DNA of 64,000 bases from Mastigias papua (GCA_964019165.1 OZ025286.1:10100688-10164687), one strand, 5' to 3'; shown: positions 1 to 10,170, numbered from the stretch's first letter. Notes: generated by a model not told the origin, from the letters alone. Translations and numbers: made by a program.

Positions 1-589
1 AGTCTATTCTTCAACTGGAATAGAATGGGCAAAAGATGACAAGGAAGCTTTATTTTTATCGTTATTTCAGAATACTGCGTTAAGTGCTAGTCTTTTACCA
101 AAACACGCCAATGCGAAATTTCCTAAGGGTGCCCCATATGACTACTCGTGTTCTTCAATTAAAGATGGAAGCACCAACTCGAGGCAAAACCATGTATCGT
201 ACTGCCGAAGCAGTAACCACACCCAGTGTGCCCATATCTCAATTTGGAAATTATCCCTTAATTCTCCTAAAATTATTCCAGATTTACCAAACTTATGCTA
301 GATTTCAAATCGAGGTTCTATTGTTTGGAAGAGAGGTTCGGGCATGTGCTCAGAGGTTCGGGCAGGCACACAAACACGTGAGCATTGTACAATAACAAGA
401 CCGTAGAAACCCATACTCCGACCCGAAACATGACTCTGACCCTAGGTTATCTAATTTTCACCTTTGACAAAATAGTGATAAAATTATGCTAGAATTACGC
501 TAGATTTCAGATTATGCTAGATTTTATGCTAAATGGCGATTTTCCGTCAAATTTATACTAAAAGCATAATATTACGCTAGGTCTGGTCA
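1..589. other. no recognisable gene
   Basis: AT-rich sequence without a supportable gene. A 103-codon open frame at 84-395 has no recognisable family and no exon-like context. Direct short duplications such as 'gaggttcgggca' near 333-365 are visible. Probably decayed repeat or intergenic DNA. Confidence 0.5.
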
Positions 590-800
590 CGCTGACCAAA
601 CAATAGAAGTAGGTGAACTAGAATGCGTGCTAGGTCATGTGGAGCGTAATGCCAATGGGGAGTCAAAATGGTAGCTCCACGTTGGCAAAAAGACAGAATT
701 GGCACTGTGAGCTCTACATAAACAACATAAGCTAAATGTTGTTTAACGCGTAATCTTGCAACATGGTACTTCCTAGCAATAAGTATGGATATAATGATTC
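590..800 (+). repeat. P-element/THAP-like repeat fragment, copy A
   Basis: This stretch matches 50100-50310 over most of its length: both have 'gctagaatgcg', 'caaaatggtagc(t/a)ccacgttggcaaaa', 'actgtgagctct' and a start codon in 'acaacatggcacttcc'-like context. In the better copy that start codon opens a peptide beginning MALPCNAYGCQNR, which resembles the first zinc-ligand segment of a THAP DNA-binding domain, as used by P-element transposases. Here the cysteines are lost (MVLPSNKYGY), so this copy is dead. Family assignment is tentative. Confidence 0.4.
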
Positions 801-1126
801 ATGCACAATAAAGAAAATCTAACTTCTGGACCAAATATTCTGGACCCAACCCTGAAGTAGTTGGTAAGTAGTACCAGGGGCGGATCCAGGGTAAAATCTG
901 ACAGTAGCAAAACAACATATAAATGGGCGTGACCAATTAAATTGGGTGTCGTCAGTTTTCTTAAATGTAATACACATGCAAATATACAGAGTGCTATGAA
1001 TTTTATAACATTATTTGTTGTGCTTAGATGAAAGGCAGGCATGGGAAACTGGTATTTACTGATATCGTAAATTGAAATGGTGTATACACTGCTTTCTTTG
1101 GATTGGATATTAGCACATTATCTCTA

Positions 1127-1347
1127 TTCACTATAGCACGAAAAAGCGGGAACATTGCTCTAGCATACTGAAAGCTTTCTTTCGTCCGACACTCGTCAGA
1201 GTATGAAACGTCGGATAGTGACCGAAAGGTGAACCGAAATATATAGCCAGATGCGGGTACACGTGATATGATGAATAATGCGTCTATTTGGCCCTATGAT
1301 TGGCCAATTAGCACCTATTCACCATTTTTTACTTGAAGAGTCAAAGT
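1127..1347 (-). repeat. ~220-bp hammerhead-bearing repeat, copy 1
   Basis: This segment is about 90 percent alike by eye to 14525-14748, in the same orientation; homology starts at 'ttcactata.cacgaaaaagcgg' and ends near 'acttgaagagtc(a/c)aagtg'. It contains no open frame. The minus strand carries a hammerhead-like motif at 1164-1205. The size and ribozyme recall short non-autonomous retroelements of the retrozyme type, but I see no second ribozyme copy, so the class is open. Confidence 0.65.
1164..1205 (-). ncRNA. candidate type I hammerhead ribozyme, copy 1
   Basis: Read on the minus strand: stem I strand CATACT, core CTGACGA (matches CUGANGA), a short stem-loop GTGTCGGAC, core GAA, a closed stem III hairpin, an unpaired C at the expected cleavage position, then AGTATG, the other strand of stem I. 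The order and conserved bases fit a hammerhead with stem I open. Stem II can form only about two pairs, and stem III here contains a G-U pair, so this copy may be weaker than copy 2. No cleavage data. Confidence 0.55.
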
Positions 1348-2779
1348 GAGAAAATGAACTCTTTTTGTTTACACAAGACTGGGTTTTGAGTCTCAATGTA
1401 AACTGATTCCAAAACACCTAAATGAAAGGACGATCTAGCTTGACCTATGATCCGAAAATTATCGTCTATGTATGTTTTGGCGCATTCTGGGTTTGTGTCT
1501 CTATTCAAGTACAATTGAAAAAGTAAGAATGTATAGAAATGATGCATTTTAATAGTAAAATTATCAGTATTCGTTACAACGTATTCTTTCTCATATCATC
1601 AAATAAGTTTAGATCTTTTGTGACTGCCGTTGCTGTTATGGGATGTTTTGTGATCTACTTTCATCTACCACAACCACTTACAACAATTACATAATACGAT
1701 CTCTAAAAAAATCTAATGAAGAAAGAAAATAAACAAAAAATAACAAATGTAAACCAGATGTCTCAGACATGAATCCCCTGTGCTTTAAAGCACCATAATG
1801 CAGTTATAGATACATCTACCACAAATATAATGTCCATGGGAAGAAATCAGCTGAATCAACAGATAAATCACATGAATTAAATGATTTGGATTTGGCAAGA
1901 CCGTTTGCATTGAACACATGTGGGATAGGATGAGATGCATAAAATTCTGGACATCTTCATAACTCACTACTTGTCAATTTCAAATACACTGCCAAATTTT
2001 CATCACCAACTGATGCCAAAGAGTACGGGTTATATAAACAAGTCTCATTATCAGAAGTTCTAGATTTAGGAAAGTAAAAAAAACTGATTTTATCTTCAAA
2101 TCGACATCTTGTGCATTACAATATTCTGAGCCATTGTAAACAAATTGGTTGCCCAGAAGATTTCTTTCTTGATATTCACAATCAACACGTTCTAATTTAA
2201 TCTGATGCTACAACTTAAACTTAGTATTGGTGCTGTCATGTGCTGAGTTAGTTTTCTGGTGAAAATTAAAACATTAAGTGTTATAGCAGGCGCAGCATAA
2301 AGCTTACAGAATAATTATAAAAACATACTGACAAGTATTCTCGCCAGTATATATGATGACAGCACAACTTTGTGAATATGACTATTGGTCTGGAATATAG
2401 TCAATCGTGCATGGAACTAAAGATGTCCCAATATTATCCATATGCAACCATAATGCTCGGAACACTCAATTTTCATATTTATATCCAACATTAGTCTTCC
2501 TGTAATATCATTTTTTTCGGTCACAATCCTATGAGGGAACTTCCTCGTACTTGCCGTAGCAGAGGCAGAACAAGGGAATTTTTGTATACCTACTAATTAA
2601 ACATACTAAAGACTATATCGGACAGCGAAGGGGGCCTAAAACCACATGCAATCTGACAACATTATAGTTCAGCGTTCATTCACCTATACTGAATCAAGAT
2701 TCGCTGCTCATGCAAGTTTTGATTTTGGCAACTGCAGACTCTGTACTTTTAACCTGTATGTTATGTTGACATCTTCCTT
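1348..2779. other. no recognisable gene
   Basis: AT-rich non-coding stretch. Short open frames on the minus strand (1341-1547, 1785-1967) have no family features. No RNA gene or structured repeat recognised. Confidence 0.5.
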
Positions 2780-2824
2780 AGGAAATTGTGCGTTTTTATA
2801 AAAGACCGTCTCTTTCTGTAGCTG

Positions 2825-3148
2825 ATGGACGAGGCTTATTTTGTGGATCAACTACAGAGAATATCTGACTTTTATACTAAATCCTCCCAACAGTTACTTG
2901 TAATAGGTGACTTTAATATGGTTACTAGTAATCCGATACTTTCCTCTTATATTGAGAACAGTGGCCTGTACAGTCTTCTTGAAACCCCGACTTGTTTCAA
3001 GTCGAGGCTGGGACGGTGTATTGACCTCATGTTGACTAATATGAAGTACAGTTTCATGCAACGCCAGTCTTTCGAGACTGATTTCAGTGATTTTCACCAT
3101 CTAGTGTATACGATCTTGAAAGTACAACACAAAAAGTTGCCCCAATAA
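2825..3148 (+). pseudogene. LINE endonuclease domain fragment
   Basis: The C-terminal half of an exonuclease-endonuclease-phosphatase domain, which nicks target DNA in CR1-like LINEs. The visible signature is LLVIGDFNM (the GDFN metal-site motif), followed by a segment ending in DFSDFHHLVYT (the S-D-H region near the catalytic histidine). The N-terminal half is missing (5' truncation). The continuation at 3149-3480 (the linker, with KHAPLKSVTIRGNNKPHMT) is separated by a stop codon at 3146-3148. Same element as the reverse transcriptase at 3785-5398. Confidence 0.75.
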
Positions 3149-3784
3149 CAAATTCAGTTTAGGGACTACCATAACTTCTTGAAAGAAAATTTTGAGGCGG
3201 ATTTATCTAGTACCATTGCAGGGAAGTGTCCATATGACCTCCAAGAGTTTGAATTACTATTTGATGAAACCCTAGGAAAGCATGCTCCCCTCAAAAGCGT
3301 AACTATCAGGGGAAATAACAAGCCTCATATGACTAAGTTTCTACGAAAAGCAATGATGCTGAGAACAAAATTGAAAAATAGGGCGAATAAAACCAGAGAT
3401 CAAGTAGATATGAAAGTAATAGTAGATAGTAATAGTAATAGTAGTAATAGTAATAGTAAGACTTGCAACTATTAATAATATTATGAAATATTACCGTAAA
3501 CAAAGAAATCTTGTTGTTAAGATTAACAAAGTTGCAAAGAGAGAATTTTACACTTCTCTTGACCCCAGTAAAATTGAGACAAACAGGAGCTTTGGAGGAC
3601 TCTTAAACCACTGTTCTCGAATAGTGAATCTAGGGAAAAAGTTACACTTATCGAGGATGATAAAATCGTAGTAGATGATAAAACAATAGGTCAGTATCTT
3701 AATAACTATTTCGCCAATATTACTGACACGCTTAAGATACCTAGGGCAGTCCATATACTACCTACTAAAGAAACCGGTGACCCT

Positions 3785-5398
3785 ATGAATGATGCAGTTG
3801 AGAAATACAAGACTCATCCTAGCATTTTAACGATTAAGGACAGGAAAAGGGATCTAACTTTCGAGTTTACTCATATAGATCCAAATCTTGTCCTCCATGT
3901 AATCAGTAAACTAAACAGTGCCAAGAAAACAAGTGGGCCAGTGCCAGTGGATAAACTGAAAGTTATTACAGAGTCTTGCTATAAGGAGATCTCTTATCAT
4001 ATCAACAATGCAATTGACAAGAATACTTTCCCCGATAGTTTAAAACAGGCCGATGTATCCCCTATTTTCAAAATCGGAGATCCTCACATCAAAGAAAATT
4101 TTAGACCTATCAGTGTTCTGTCGACACTCTCAAAAGTCTTTGAAAAACTGATGCATTCGCAAATTTTATCCTTCATAAGATCCAATCTTTCAGATCTACT
4201 CTGCGGTTTCAGAGAAGGCTACAGTACTCAGCATGCATTGATAAAACTGGTCGAACACTGTCGTGCCGGACTAGATGATAAAAATATAGTGGGCATGGTG
4301 CTTATGGACCTTTCAAAAGCATATGATTGTTTACCACATGATCTCCTTATCGCAAAACTTGAAGCGTATGGCTTTGGAATGAACAGTCTTCGACTGTTAT
4401 ATAGTTACCTTACGGCGAGAAGGCAGCGTGTCAAAATTAATTCCACTTATAGCTCATGGCTCGATATCACATCAGGTGTACCACAAGGTTCCGTGTTAGG
4501 ACCACTTCTATTTAACATATTCATAAATGACATGCTATTCTTTGTAAAAAACTCAAAGGTGTGCAACTTTGCTGACGACAATACTTTATATGCAACCAGT
4601 AAGATGCTACCTGAAGTTCTGGCATCCTTGGAACTTGATGTTGGGATAACACTGGATTTGCTTGAAACCAATCTCATGGTGGCAAATCTAGCAAAATTCA
4701 AACTCATGTTCCTTGGATTAAATCAAACACATAAACTGTATCTTGAGGTCAATAATAAAATCATTTCATCATCAGATACTGTTAAATTATTAGGGGTAGA
4801 TATTGATTCAAAACTAAAGTTTGATCGCCATGTTAAAACTATGTGTGCCAAAACAAGCAGGAAAGTAAGTGCTTTTTCTAGGGTTGCAAACTTCATTACC
4901 TTTGAACAGGCTAAGCTCCTTTACAATTCTTTTATAATGTCAAATTTTGGATATTGCCTCCTGATTTGGATGTTCTGCGGAAAAACTGCCAATGAAGAGA
5001 TAAACAGAATTCACAAGAGAGCACTTCGTAGACTGTACAATGACTTCAGTTCAAGTTTCAAAGAACTTCGAAACAAATCAGGCCAAAAAACGGTCCATTT
5101 GCAAAATCTTCAAAAATTGCTCGTTGAGGTTTTCAAATCCATCCATCAAATGAACCCCGCATTTATGTGGGAGTTTTTTGAGAGGGAACAATCAAACTAC
5201 AACCTTCGCAATAAAGATCTCCTACAGGTGCCAAAATTCCAAACGATAACCTATGGGGCAAATTCTATTACATACAGAGGCAGCTACCTCTGGAATAGCA
5301 TACCTGATGTGGTAAAGAGCTGTGAGAGTGTCCATTCCTTCAAAAGACAAATCAGAGAGTGGGGTGGCAATACCTGTACCTGCAGAGCTTGTAAATAA
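3785..5398 (+). CDS. LINE reverse transcriptase (CR1/L2-like ORF2 C-terminal part)
   Basis: A 537-codon open frame with the reverse transcriptase palm intact: DLSKAYD at residues 175-181 (first catalytic aspartate), GVPQGSVLGP at 231-240 and the FADD catalytic box at 262-265. After the polymerase comes the CR1/L2-type C-terminal region with FGYCLLIWMF and a cysteine tail (CTCRACK). In a living element this enzyme primes reverse transcription at the nicked target. The frame starts in the middle of the original ORF2, because upstream stops and frameshifts cut it from its endonuclease, so the start codon is only the first methionine left open. Confidence 0.85.
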   Translation: MNDAVEKYKTHPSILTIKDRKRDLTFEFTHIDPNLVLHVISKLNSAKKTSGPVPVDKLKVITESCYKEISYHINNAIDKNTFPDSLKQADVSPIFKIGDPHIKENFRPISVLSTLSKVFEKLMHSQILSFIRSNLSDLLCGFREGYSTQHALIKLVEHCRAGLDDKNIVGMVLMDLSKAYDCLPHDLLIAKLEAYGFGMNSLRLLYSYLTARRQRVKINSTYSSWLDITSGVPQGSVLGPLLFNIFINDMLFFVKNSKVCNFADDNTLYATSKMLPEVLASLELDVGITLDLLETNLMVANLAKFKLMFLGLNQTHKLYLEVNNKIISSSDTVKLLGVDIDSKLKFDRHVKTMCAKTSRKVSAFSRVANFITFEQAKLLYNSFIMSNFGYCLLIWMFCGKTANEEINRIHKRALRRLYNDFSSSFKELRNKSGQKTVHLQNLQKLLVEVFKSIHQMNPAFMWEFFEREQSNYNLRNKDLLQVPKFQTITYGANSITYRGSYLWNSIPDVVKSCESVHSFKRQIREWGGNTCTCRACK

Positions 5399-5658
5399 GC
5401 GTCCATTTAAAGAATTTGATAAATTGTAATTAACAACTTTTGTAAGTTATTTTTGTAAGTATGTAAATAGTTGGCATTAATTAGTACACTTCCTGTGATG
5501 TGTACTATAGATTTAAGTTACCAACTTTAAATAAATTGATTATTATTTTTATTATTATATGTAGATATTTACAATAACGGGATTGATGTATTCCGGTTTA
5601 CGCCTTGAAAGCAAATTACAACAAGTAACTAAAGGTTTCAAAGTCACTTCCATTCTCT

Positions 5659-6063
5659 TCAAGTCTCTAGCACCTTCCTTAATATTCTCGCTGTTCCTAA
5701 TATTGCTGTGTTCTGCACATGTCCTATATTCAAAGTAATCCCAATCTTCTCTATATACTTATCTAATTCCTTCGACACTGCCCCCAACGCACCGACAACA
5801 ATTGGTATGACAATCACTTTCTTCATGCCTCACAAAGCTGCTACTTCTCTTTTCAAATCTCCATGCTTTTCAATTTTCTCTCTCTCCTTAGATCATATAC
5901 GAGAATCCCACGGGACTGCTACATCAATGATTTTGCACTCCTTTAACTCTTCATTTACCAATACAATGTCTGATCTTCGTGCTTCAATCTCATGATCACA
6001 CTGGATAGTGAAATCCCATAATACTTTGATACTTCCTTTCTTGTAACCCCTTTTGGTTTATGC
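5659..6063 (-). pseudogene. restriction-like endonuclease (RLE) domain of the R4-like LINE
   Basis: Downstream of the stop that ends the reverse transcriptase frame at 6064, the minus strand continues in another frame with VLWDFTIQCDHEIEARRSDI and then an acidic/hydrophobic strand (IIDVAVPWDS). This is the PD-(D/E)XK-like nuclease of R2/R4 LINEs, which cuts the target DNA. The usual RPDI motif reads RSDI here. A stop follows about 5898, and the last segment, ending ILGTARILRKVLET, returns before the stop at 5659. The domain is therefore broken by a frameshift, a substitution in the active-site motif and a stop. Confidence 0.75.
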
Positions 6064-7977
6064 TCATACCACTTTGATGTCCTCTCTAAGCCAACTCCCA
6101 CACAATGCCCAATGTACTTTCCTTGCAATGGTATCATGTCGCCTCTTGTATTCTCGCTGTGCCAACATCTTGTATTCACTCACTATATGGCTAATAGTTT
6201 CTCCTTTTTCCCCACAGAGCCTACACAGAGGCGATTCAGCGGTATTATCAATATGATGCTTAACATAGTTTGTCCGCAGCGCTTGGTCTTGCGCAGCACA
6301 TATTAGTGACTCTGTGCAACCTTTCAACCCGCCGTTTTTGAGCCATCCCCAGGTCTTATCTTTATCGACACTTTCATCCATCTCTCTAGCATATTGTCCA
6401 TGCATTCTTTTCTCCTTCCAGGCATGTTCTCTTTCGTTGATCAGCATTTGTTTGAAATCTTCCGGCCTTACTGCTTCCTCCGTTTTGATAATCCCCTTAG
6501 TACTCACTACTTTCAGCATTAGCTCATTACTTTGTTTAACGTACCAGCCTAACCTGTTTTCTTCACTCTTGATACAAGTGTCGCAACTAATTAGTCCCCT
6601 CCCTCCTTTAAGTCGTGGTACATACAACCGCGCAACATCACTCTGTGGATTCAGTACTTTATACATTGTCAACAACTTCCTAGTCCTCCTGTCCATCCAT
6701 TCAAGTTCTTCCTTTGTCCACATCAGCAAACCAGCTCCATATCTCAAGGCAGGGATCGCCCACGTATTTATTGCCCTTATAATATTGCGACCATTTAGTT
6801 TTGACTTCAAAATCAATCGTGTCCTTCTCAGATATTCACACTTCAACTTGTCTTTCATTTCCTTTTCCATTAATTTGTCAAGTTCCAGTATTCCGAGGTA
6901 CCTATAGCCGTCCTTTTCTACTTCCTTTATTGTCTCACCATTTGGCAATACTATACCATCTGTACTGCTTAATTTTCCTCTTTTCATGATCACTACACCA
7001 CACTTCTGTATGCCGAACTCCATTCCTATATCTGTACTGACACCTTGGACTGTCTTGACCAAGCTGTCAATTTCTCTTTCGCTACTTCCAAGTAATTTCA
7101 AATCATCCATAAACAATAGATGGTTCATCTTCAAATTTCCGTCTTTAATAACATAACAAGCCTTAATCTTTCTAAGAATCTTAGTCAATGGTATCAAGCA
7201 GACAACAAACAGCAAAGGTGAAAGACTATCGCCTTGAAAGATCCCCCTGTTAATGCTAACTTTTCCAAGAAACTCCCCACAGGATGTTAGCTCTGTTGTC
7301 CATTGTTTCATGGTATTGTCTATGAATTTCTTTATGTTCTCTGAAATACCGGCCAGCTCTAAGCACTCTAAAATCCAAGAATGTGGAACCAGGTCATATG
7401 CCTTGCGATAGTCAACCCATGCCATGGCTAAGTTTTTGTGCTTTTGTTTACAATCTTGCAAAATCATTTTGTCTATATGAATTTGATCTTTTGTACCACT
7501 ACTTTTATTTCTACATCCTTTCTGCTCTTGGGGTAATTTATTATGCTCATCTAAGAATGCATACATTAGTCCTGCAAGTACTCCAGTTAGCAATTTCCAC
7601 ATAACTGGCAAACAAGATATGGGTCTGTAATTGTCAACTGCATTGCCCTTTGACTGATCTTTCTGACATAAATAAGTCTTTCCATAAGTCATCCAGTTTG
7701 GTACAGCTACTCCGTTATTAATCATATCATTCATTTGGCTCGCAATTCTGTCATGCAATGCAGTCAACTTCTTTATCCAATAACCCTGAACACCATCAGG
7801 GCCCGGAGCTTTCCAATTGGGTATCTTTTTGCATTGCGCTTTTATCAAGTTTTTTGTGATAACTACATTCTCCTGCTGTACACTATCTTGCTCTGCTCTC
7901 AAGTCTTTTAGCCATTCTGCACTTTTATTATGATATTTCTGATTGCCCCATATATCTCTCCAAAATGCTGTGCACAA
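6064..7977 (-). CDS. R4-like LINE reverse transcriptase
   Basis: A 637-codon open frame. Motifs in order: KAPGPDGVQGYW (residues 56-67), NYRPISCLP, VDYRKAYD with catalytic aspartate 189, QGDSLSP at 248-254 and FMDD at 289-292. The thumb and a C-terminal zinc knuckle follow (CRLCGEKG, then HIVSEYKM). In this family the last zinc ligand is normally Cys (HIVSEC), so the Tyr is a likely damaging substitution. The enzyme copies its RNA at a site cut by the linked restriction-like endonuclease. The first methionine at 7977 is not the native start: the protein continues upstream through frameshifts to 9046. Confidence 0.85.
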   Translation of the reverse strand: MCTAFWRDIWGNQKYHNKSAEWLKDLRAEQDSVQQENVVITKNLIKAQCKKIPNWKAPGPDGVQGYWIKKLTALHDRIASQMNDMINNGVAVPNWMTYGKTYLCQKDQSKGNAVDNYRPISCLPVMWKLLTGVLAGLMYAFLDEHNKLPQEQKGCRNKSSGTKDQIHIDKMILQDCKQKHKNLAMAWVDYRKAYDLVPHSWILECLELAGISENIKKFIDNTMKQWTTELTSCGEFLGKVSINRGIFQGDSLSPLLFVVCLIPLTKILRKIKACYVIKDGNLKMNHLLFMDDLKLLGSSEREIDSLVKTVQGVSTDIGMEFGIQKCGVVIMKRGKLSSTDGIVLPNGETIKEVEKDGYRYLGILELDKLMEKEMKDKLKCEYLRRTRLILKSKLNGRNIIRAINTWAIPALRYGAGLLMWTKEELEWMDRRTRKLLTMYKVLNPQSDVARLYVPRLKGGRGLISCDTCIKSEENRLGWYVKQSNELMLKVVSTKGIIKTEEAVRPEDFKQMLINEREHAWKEKRMHGQYAREMDESVDKDKTWGWLKNGGLKGCTESLICAAQDQALRTNYVKHHIDNTAESPLCRLCGEKGETISHIVSEYKMLAQREYKRRHDTIARKVHWALCGSWLREDIKVV

Positions 7978-8129
7978 TTGAGCATCAGGTTTTACTTCTT
8001 CTCTGTGGTTATCTCCACTAAAAGATTGGTAACTCTTTTTTGGTCGTAACGAAACATTCTATTTTGCTTGTATTGTTCTATTCTCTGCTCATACCTTCTA
8101 ATTTTAGCTGTTTTTGCACTAAGTCATTG

Positions 8130-8435
8130 CTACAGTTCCTCGATTACATTATTCAATCCTTTTGTCTTGATGTGATATTTCTGTTCCAGGTTTTTGTATT
8201 TCCCCTTCGTCCTTATTTCATTTCTTTTGTATCTCTCCAAGGTGTTTATATGCTTTCTTATCTCGTTTATTTTTTGTCTTATTCGTCTTTTCCAGAATGG
8301 CTCCTTTATTCTACCTGGTCTGTCATCATTAACCTTCAGCCCCACTCTCTGTCCTACGTACGCAGCCACTGCACCAATAATTCTATTGGTATCTGAAATT
8401 GTTGCAGTCTGTATGAGCCCAATCCCTTTATTCAC
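8130..8435 (-). pseudogene. R4-like LINE, linker segment in shifted frame
   Basis: A basic segment (GLKVNDDRPGRIKEPFWKRR, then a lysine/arginine-rich helix) continues the R4-like protein after a frameshift at about 8435, between the N-terminal frame (8432-9046) and the reverse transcriptase. The chain continues past the stop at 8130 with SAKTAKIRRYEQRIEQYKQN in another frame. The order and orientation fit one broken ORF of about 1,100 codons. Confidence 0.65.
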
Positions 8436-9046
8436 TTTTTTGTTTCTTCATCTAATTTACTACTCTCAATTTTCTTAAATCCCCTAGGAACATTAAAATT
8501 ACGTTCTTTCATTCTATCAACTATACTTACTATCATCTCCCTTTCTTCCTTATTCATATCATCTCTTGGCATTTCGAATTCAATCTGCTCTTGCTCTACT
8601 CCCTGTACAGTCACATCCTCTATAGCAACAGAATCTCTCACATCAACAGGAGCAACATCTGTTTCTACCTCTTCCAACACTCTTCGTTTAATCGTCTCAA
8701 GTTCTACCCGCGTCAGCCATTCATTCTTTCTGATCGCTCTTACCTGATCAAACAAACGTTGTTCACTACATTTTAGCATTTCTCTTTCATTCCATATCCT
8801 ATGCATTCTCTGTCTATATCCTCTCAATGGCTTGTCATTTTCATCCACTGGATTACTGAGGTAATACCATTCCATAACAGCAACATTAATCGCCTTTGTC
8901 CATTTCATTCTGGCAGTCACATGATTACGACCGGGCCCACGCTGCTCATCCATGGGATCCCTGCCGGGCGAAGAACCTTCATCATTGCTGAATCCAGTCC
9001 CATTAACGCCGATATTTGATATATCATTAATAGACATAACACTCAA
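8432..9046 (-). CDS. R4-like LINE N-terminal DNA-binding region
   Basis: A 204-codon frame that begins just downstream of the conserved 5' UTR, so the ATG at 9046 is a credible native start. It holds RMKWTKAINVAVMEWY, a helix-turn-helix/Myb-like opening, then GYRQRMHRIWNER and LFDQVRAIRKNEWLTRVELE, followed by an acidic stretch. In R2/R4 LINEs the N-terminal region binds target DNA. The C-terminal end is caused by a frameshift; the protein continues in the next frame at 8435. Confidence 0.7.
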   Translation of the reverse strand: MSVMSINDISNIGVNGTGFSNDEGSSPGRDPMDEQRGPGRNHVTARMKWTKAINVAVMEWYYLSNPVDENDKPLRGYRQRMHRIWNEREMLKCSEQRLFDQVRAIRKNEWLTRVELETIKRRVLEEVETDVAPVDVRDSVAIEDVTVQGVEQEQIEFEMPRDDMNKEEREMIVSIVDRMKERNFNVPRGFKKIESSKLDEETKK

Positions 9047-9180
9047 GTGAGGATAGTGGATTTTGGTTGCACCACAACCGGTATTTTTATTGTGACACCA
9101 TCACTAGGAGGGTTGCCGACCAAGGCTGAAGAGTCCCCCCTACCCATGAGACAGACTTGCCCCCGCCGGACGCCAACCCG
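9047..9180 (-). promoter_or_regulatory. 5' UTR of the R4-like LINE
   Basis: The reverse complement matches 54813-54950 closely, sharing 'ggttggcgtccg.cggggg', 'ctagtgatggtgtcac' and flanking sequence. Homology stops at 9180, where a different LINE begins; copy 2 has about 130 more bases upstream, so this copy is 5' truncated in its UTR. Confidence 0.65.
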
Positions 9181-9873
9181 GTCAAAATTTACCCGTCAAT
9201 GGCTTGAGCTTCCCATTTCTGCCACTTTAAGCTCTATTATTCTCTCTTCCAAGAAGTTTGGTCTAGCGTTTCAATTGCCTTCTGTCAAGTTTCAACAATG
9301 TCAAAGAGTCCTCCGGTCTTCATTGAAATCCTCTAAGGACGAATTCATAGTAAAGATATGGAAAAATACCAACTGCGGAACCAACATCCAATACGACGTT
9401 TATAAAAATACAAAGCAAATTTTGAAATCGATTCGCACTGAGCATACGGAAAGACTGAAAACCGAGTTACCATCACAAGGATTTATTATCTCATTCTTTC
9501 TTGTTCATTCTTTAAAAAATCTCAATTCTCTTTGGTCTCGAGCACAAAGTAAGCTACCTGCCAATATCTTCAATTTCACTATCAAAATCTAAGCAACAAT
9601 ACTCGTCGAAAAGAACTCAAATATCATTCCCTCACAACAGATCTCAGCAGTGACTATCATACAATAGAATTTGTTAATCTTTCCATGAGCTGCCTTGGTA
9701 TATTTGGTCAGTCATCAGACTCCTTTCTCAAAATGTGCACTGAACTAGGCTTTGATAATCATCATCTCAATTTCATTGTCTCCAAGCTATCTACTATTAT
9801 CATCCGAACAACATATTATATATTCTGTATGAGAAACAAATCCTGGTGCAACCCCGGGCTTCTCAGTTATTGA
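9181..9873 (+). pseudogene. C-terminal part of a second endonuclease-type LINE protein
   Basis: Frame 9181-9592 reads KKFGLAFQLPSVKFQQCQ and then GTNIQYDVYKNTKQILKSI through FNFTIKI. A second piece at 9685-9873 reads SCLGIFGQSSDSFLKMC, a conserved helix, and IIIRTTYYIFCMRNKSW with an LLSY C terminus. A related copy lies on the minus strand at 56703-57503 and there keeps the middle, with an RP...ELTV-like nuclease segment (NNLRPGTLLF, SLYIIGLTVGF) that is deleted here. I read it as the C terminus of a reverse transcriptase with a PD-(D/E)XK-like nuclease, common in cnidarian genomes. The family name is not certain. Confidence 0.6.
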
Positions 9874-9897
9874 ATATACAGTTAATACTGTTTAATC

Positions 9898-10170
9898 AGG
9901 GACCGCGGAGCAGTCTGAAAGTGGGGGGGGGGGGCTAAATTTAGCGAAGTGGCTATATTACTCTATTATTGACGTCACGATTTAACAAAAAAGTAATCCC
10001 TGCAGCACAATACTAGTGCTCAATTCAGATGCCACCTTTGAGTAGCGGAAAAACTACAGTAATCAATCATTAGCGAATTCTTTTGACCTCTTTAAAACAT
10101 TATTGTTTATTTTCGAAAAAAGTGGGGGGAGGCTATAGCCCCCCCCAGCCCCCTGTTCCTCGGTGCCTGT
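9898..10170. repeat. G-rich MITE-like element with inverted ends
   Basis: The ends are inverted: the left reads 'agggaccgcggagcag' then a G run and 'ggggctaaat'; the reverse complement of the right end reads 'aggcaccgaggaacag' then G-rich 'ggggggggctata'. It is non-coding, about 270 bp, with long G and C homopolymers. Superfamily unknown. Confidence 0.45.

Larger units (their letters stand above)
2780..5565 (+). mobile_element. CR1/L2-like non-LTR retrotransposon, 5' truncated
   Basis: The element starts inside the apurinic-type endonuclease region, runs through a linker and a full reverse transcriptase, and ends in a short 3' UTR with 'ccaactttaaataaattg' followed by an ATT-rich tail. The same 3'-terminal motif marks other LINE ends in this window (near 10735, 23680, 30105, 36975 in inverse orientation). 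A small AGTAAT-type repeat expansion lies in the linker at about 3415-3465. Frameshifts and stops upstream of 3785 show that it is dead as a whole. Confidence 0.85.
5566..9180 (-). mobile_element. R4/Dong-like LINE with restriction-like endonuclease
   Basis: A minus-strand element of about 3.6 kb, nearly full length. It has a 5' UTR (9180-9047), an N-terminal region with a tryptophan-rich DNA-binding-like segment (8432-9046), a linker (about 8000-8435), a reverse transcriptase (6064-7977), a zinc knuckle and a restriction-like endonuclease (to 5659). The 5' UTR matches a second copy at 54815-54950. Its 3' end meets the ATT/TAA-rich tail of the + strand LINE ending near 5565, which fits the TAA-repeat target preference known for Dong/R4 elements. 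A few frameshifts and stops make it non-functional. Confidence 0.8.
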
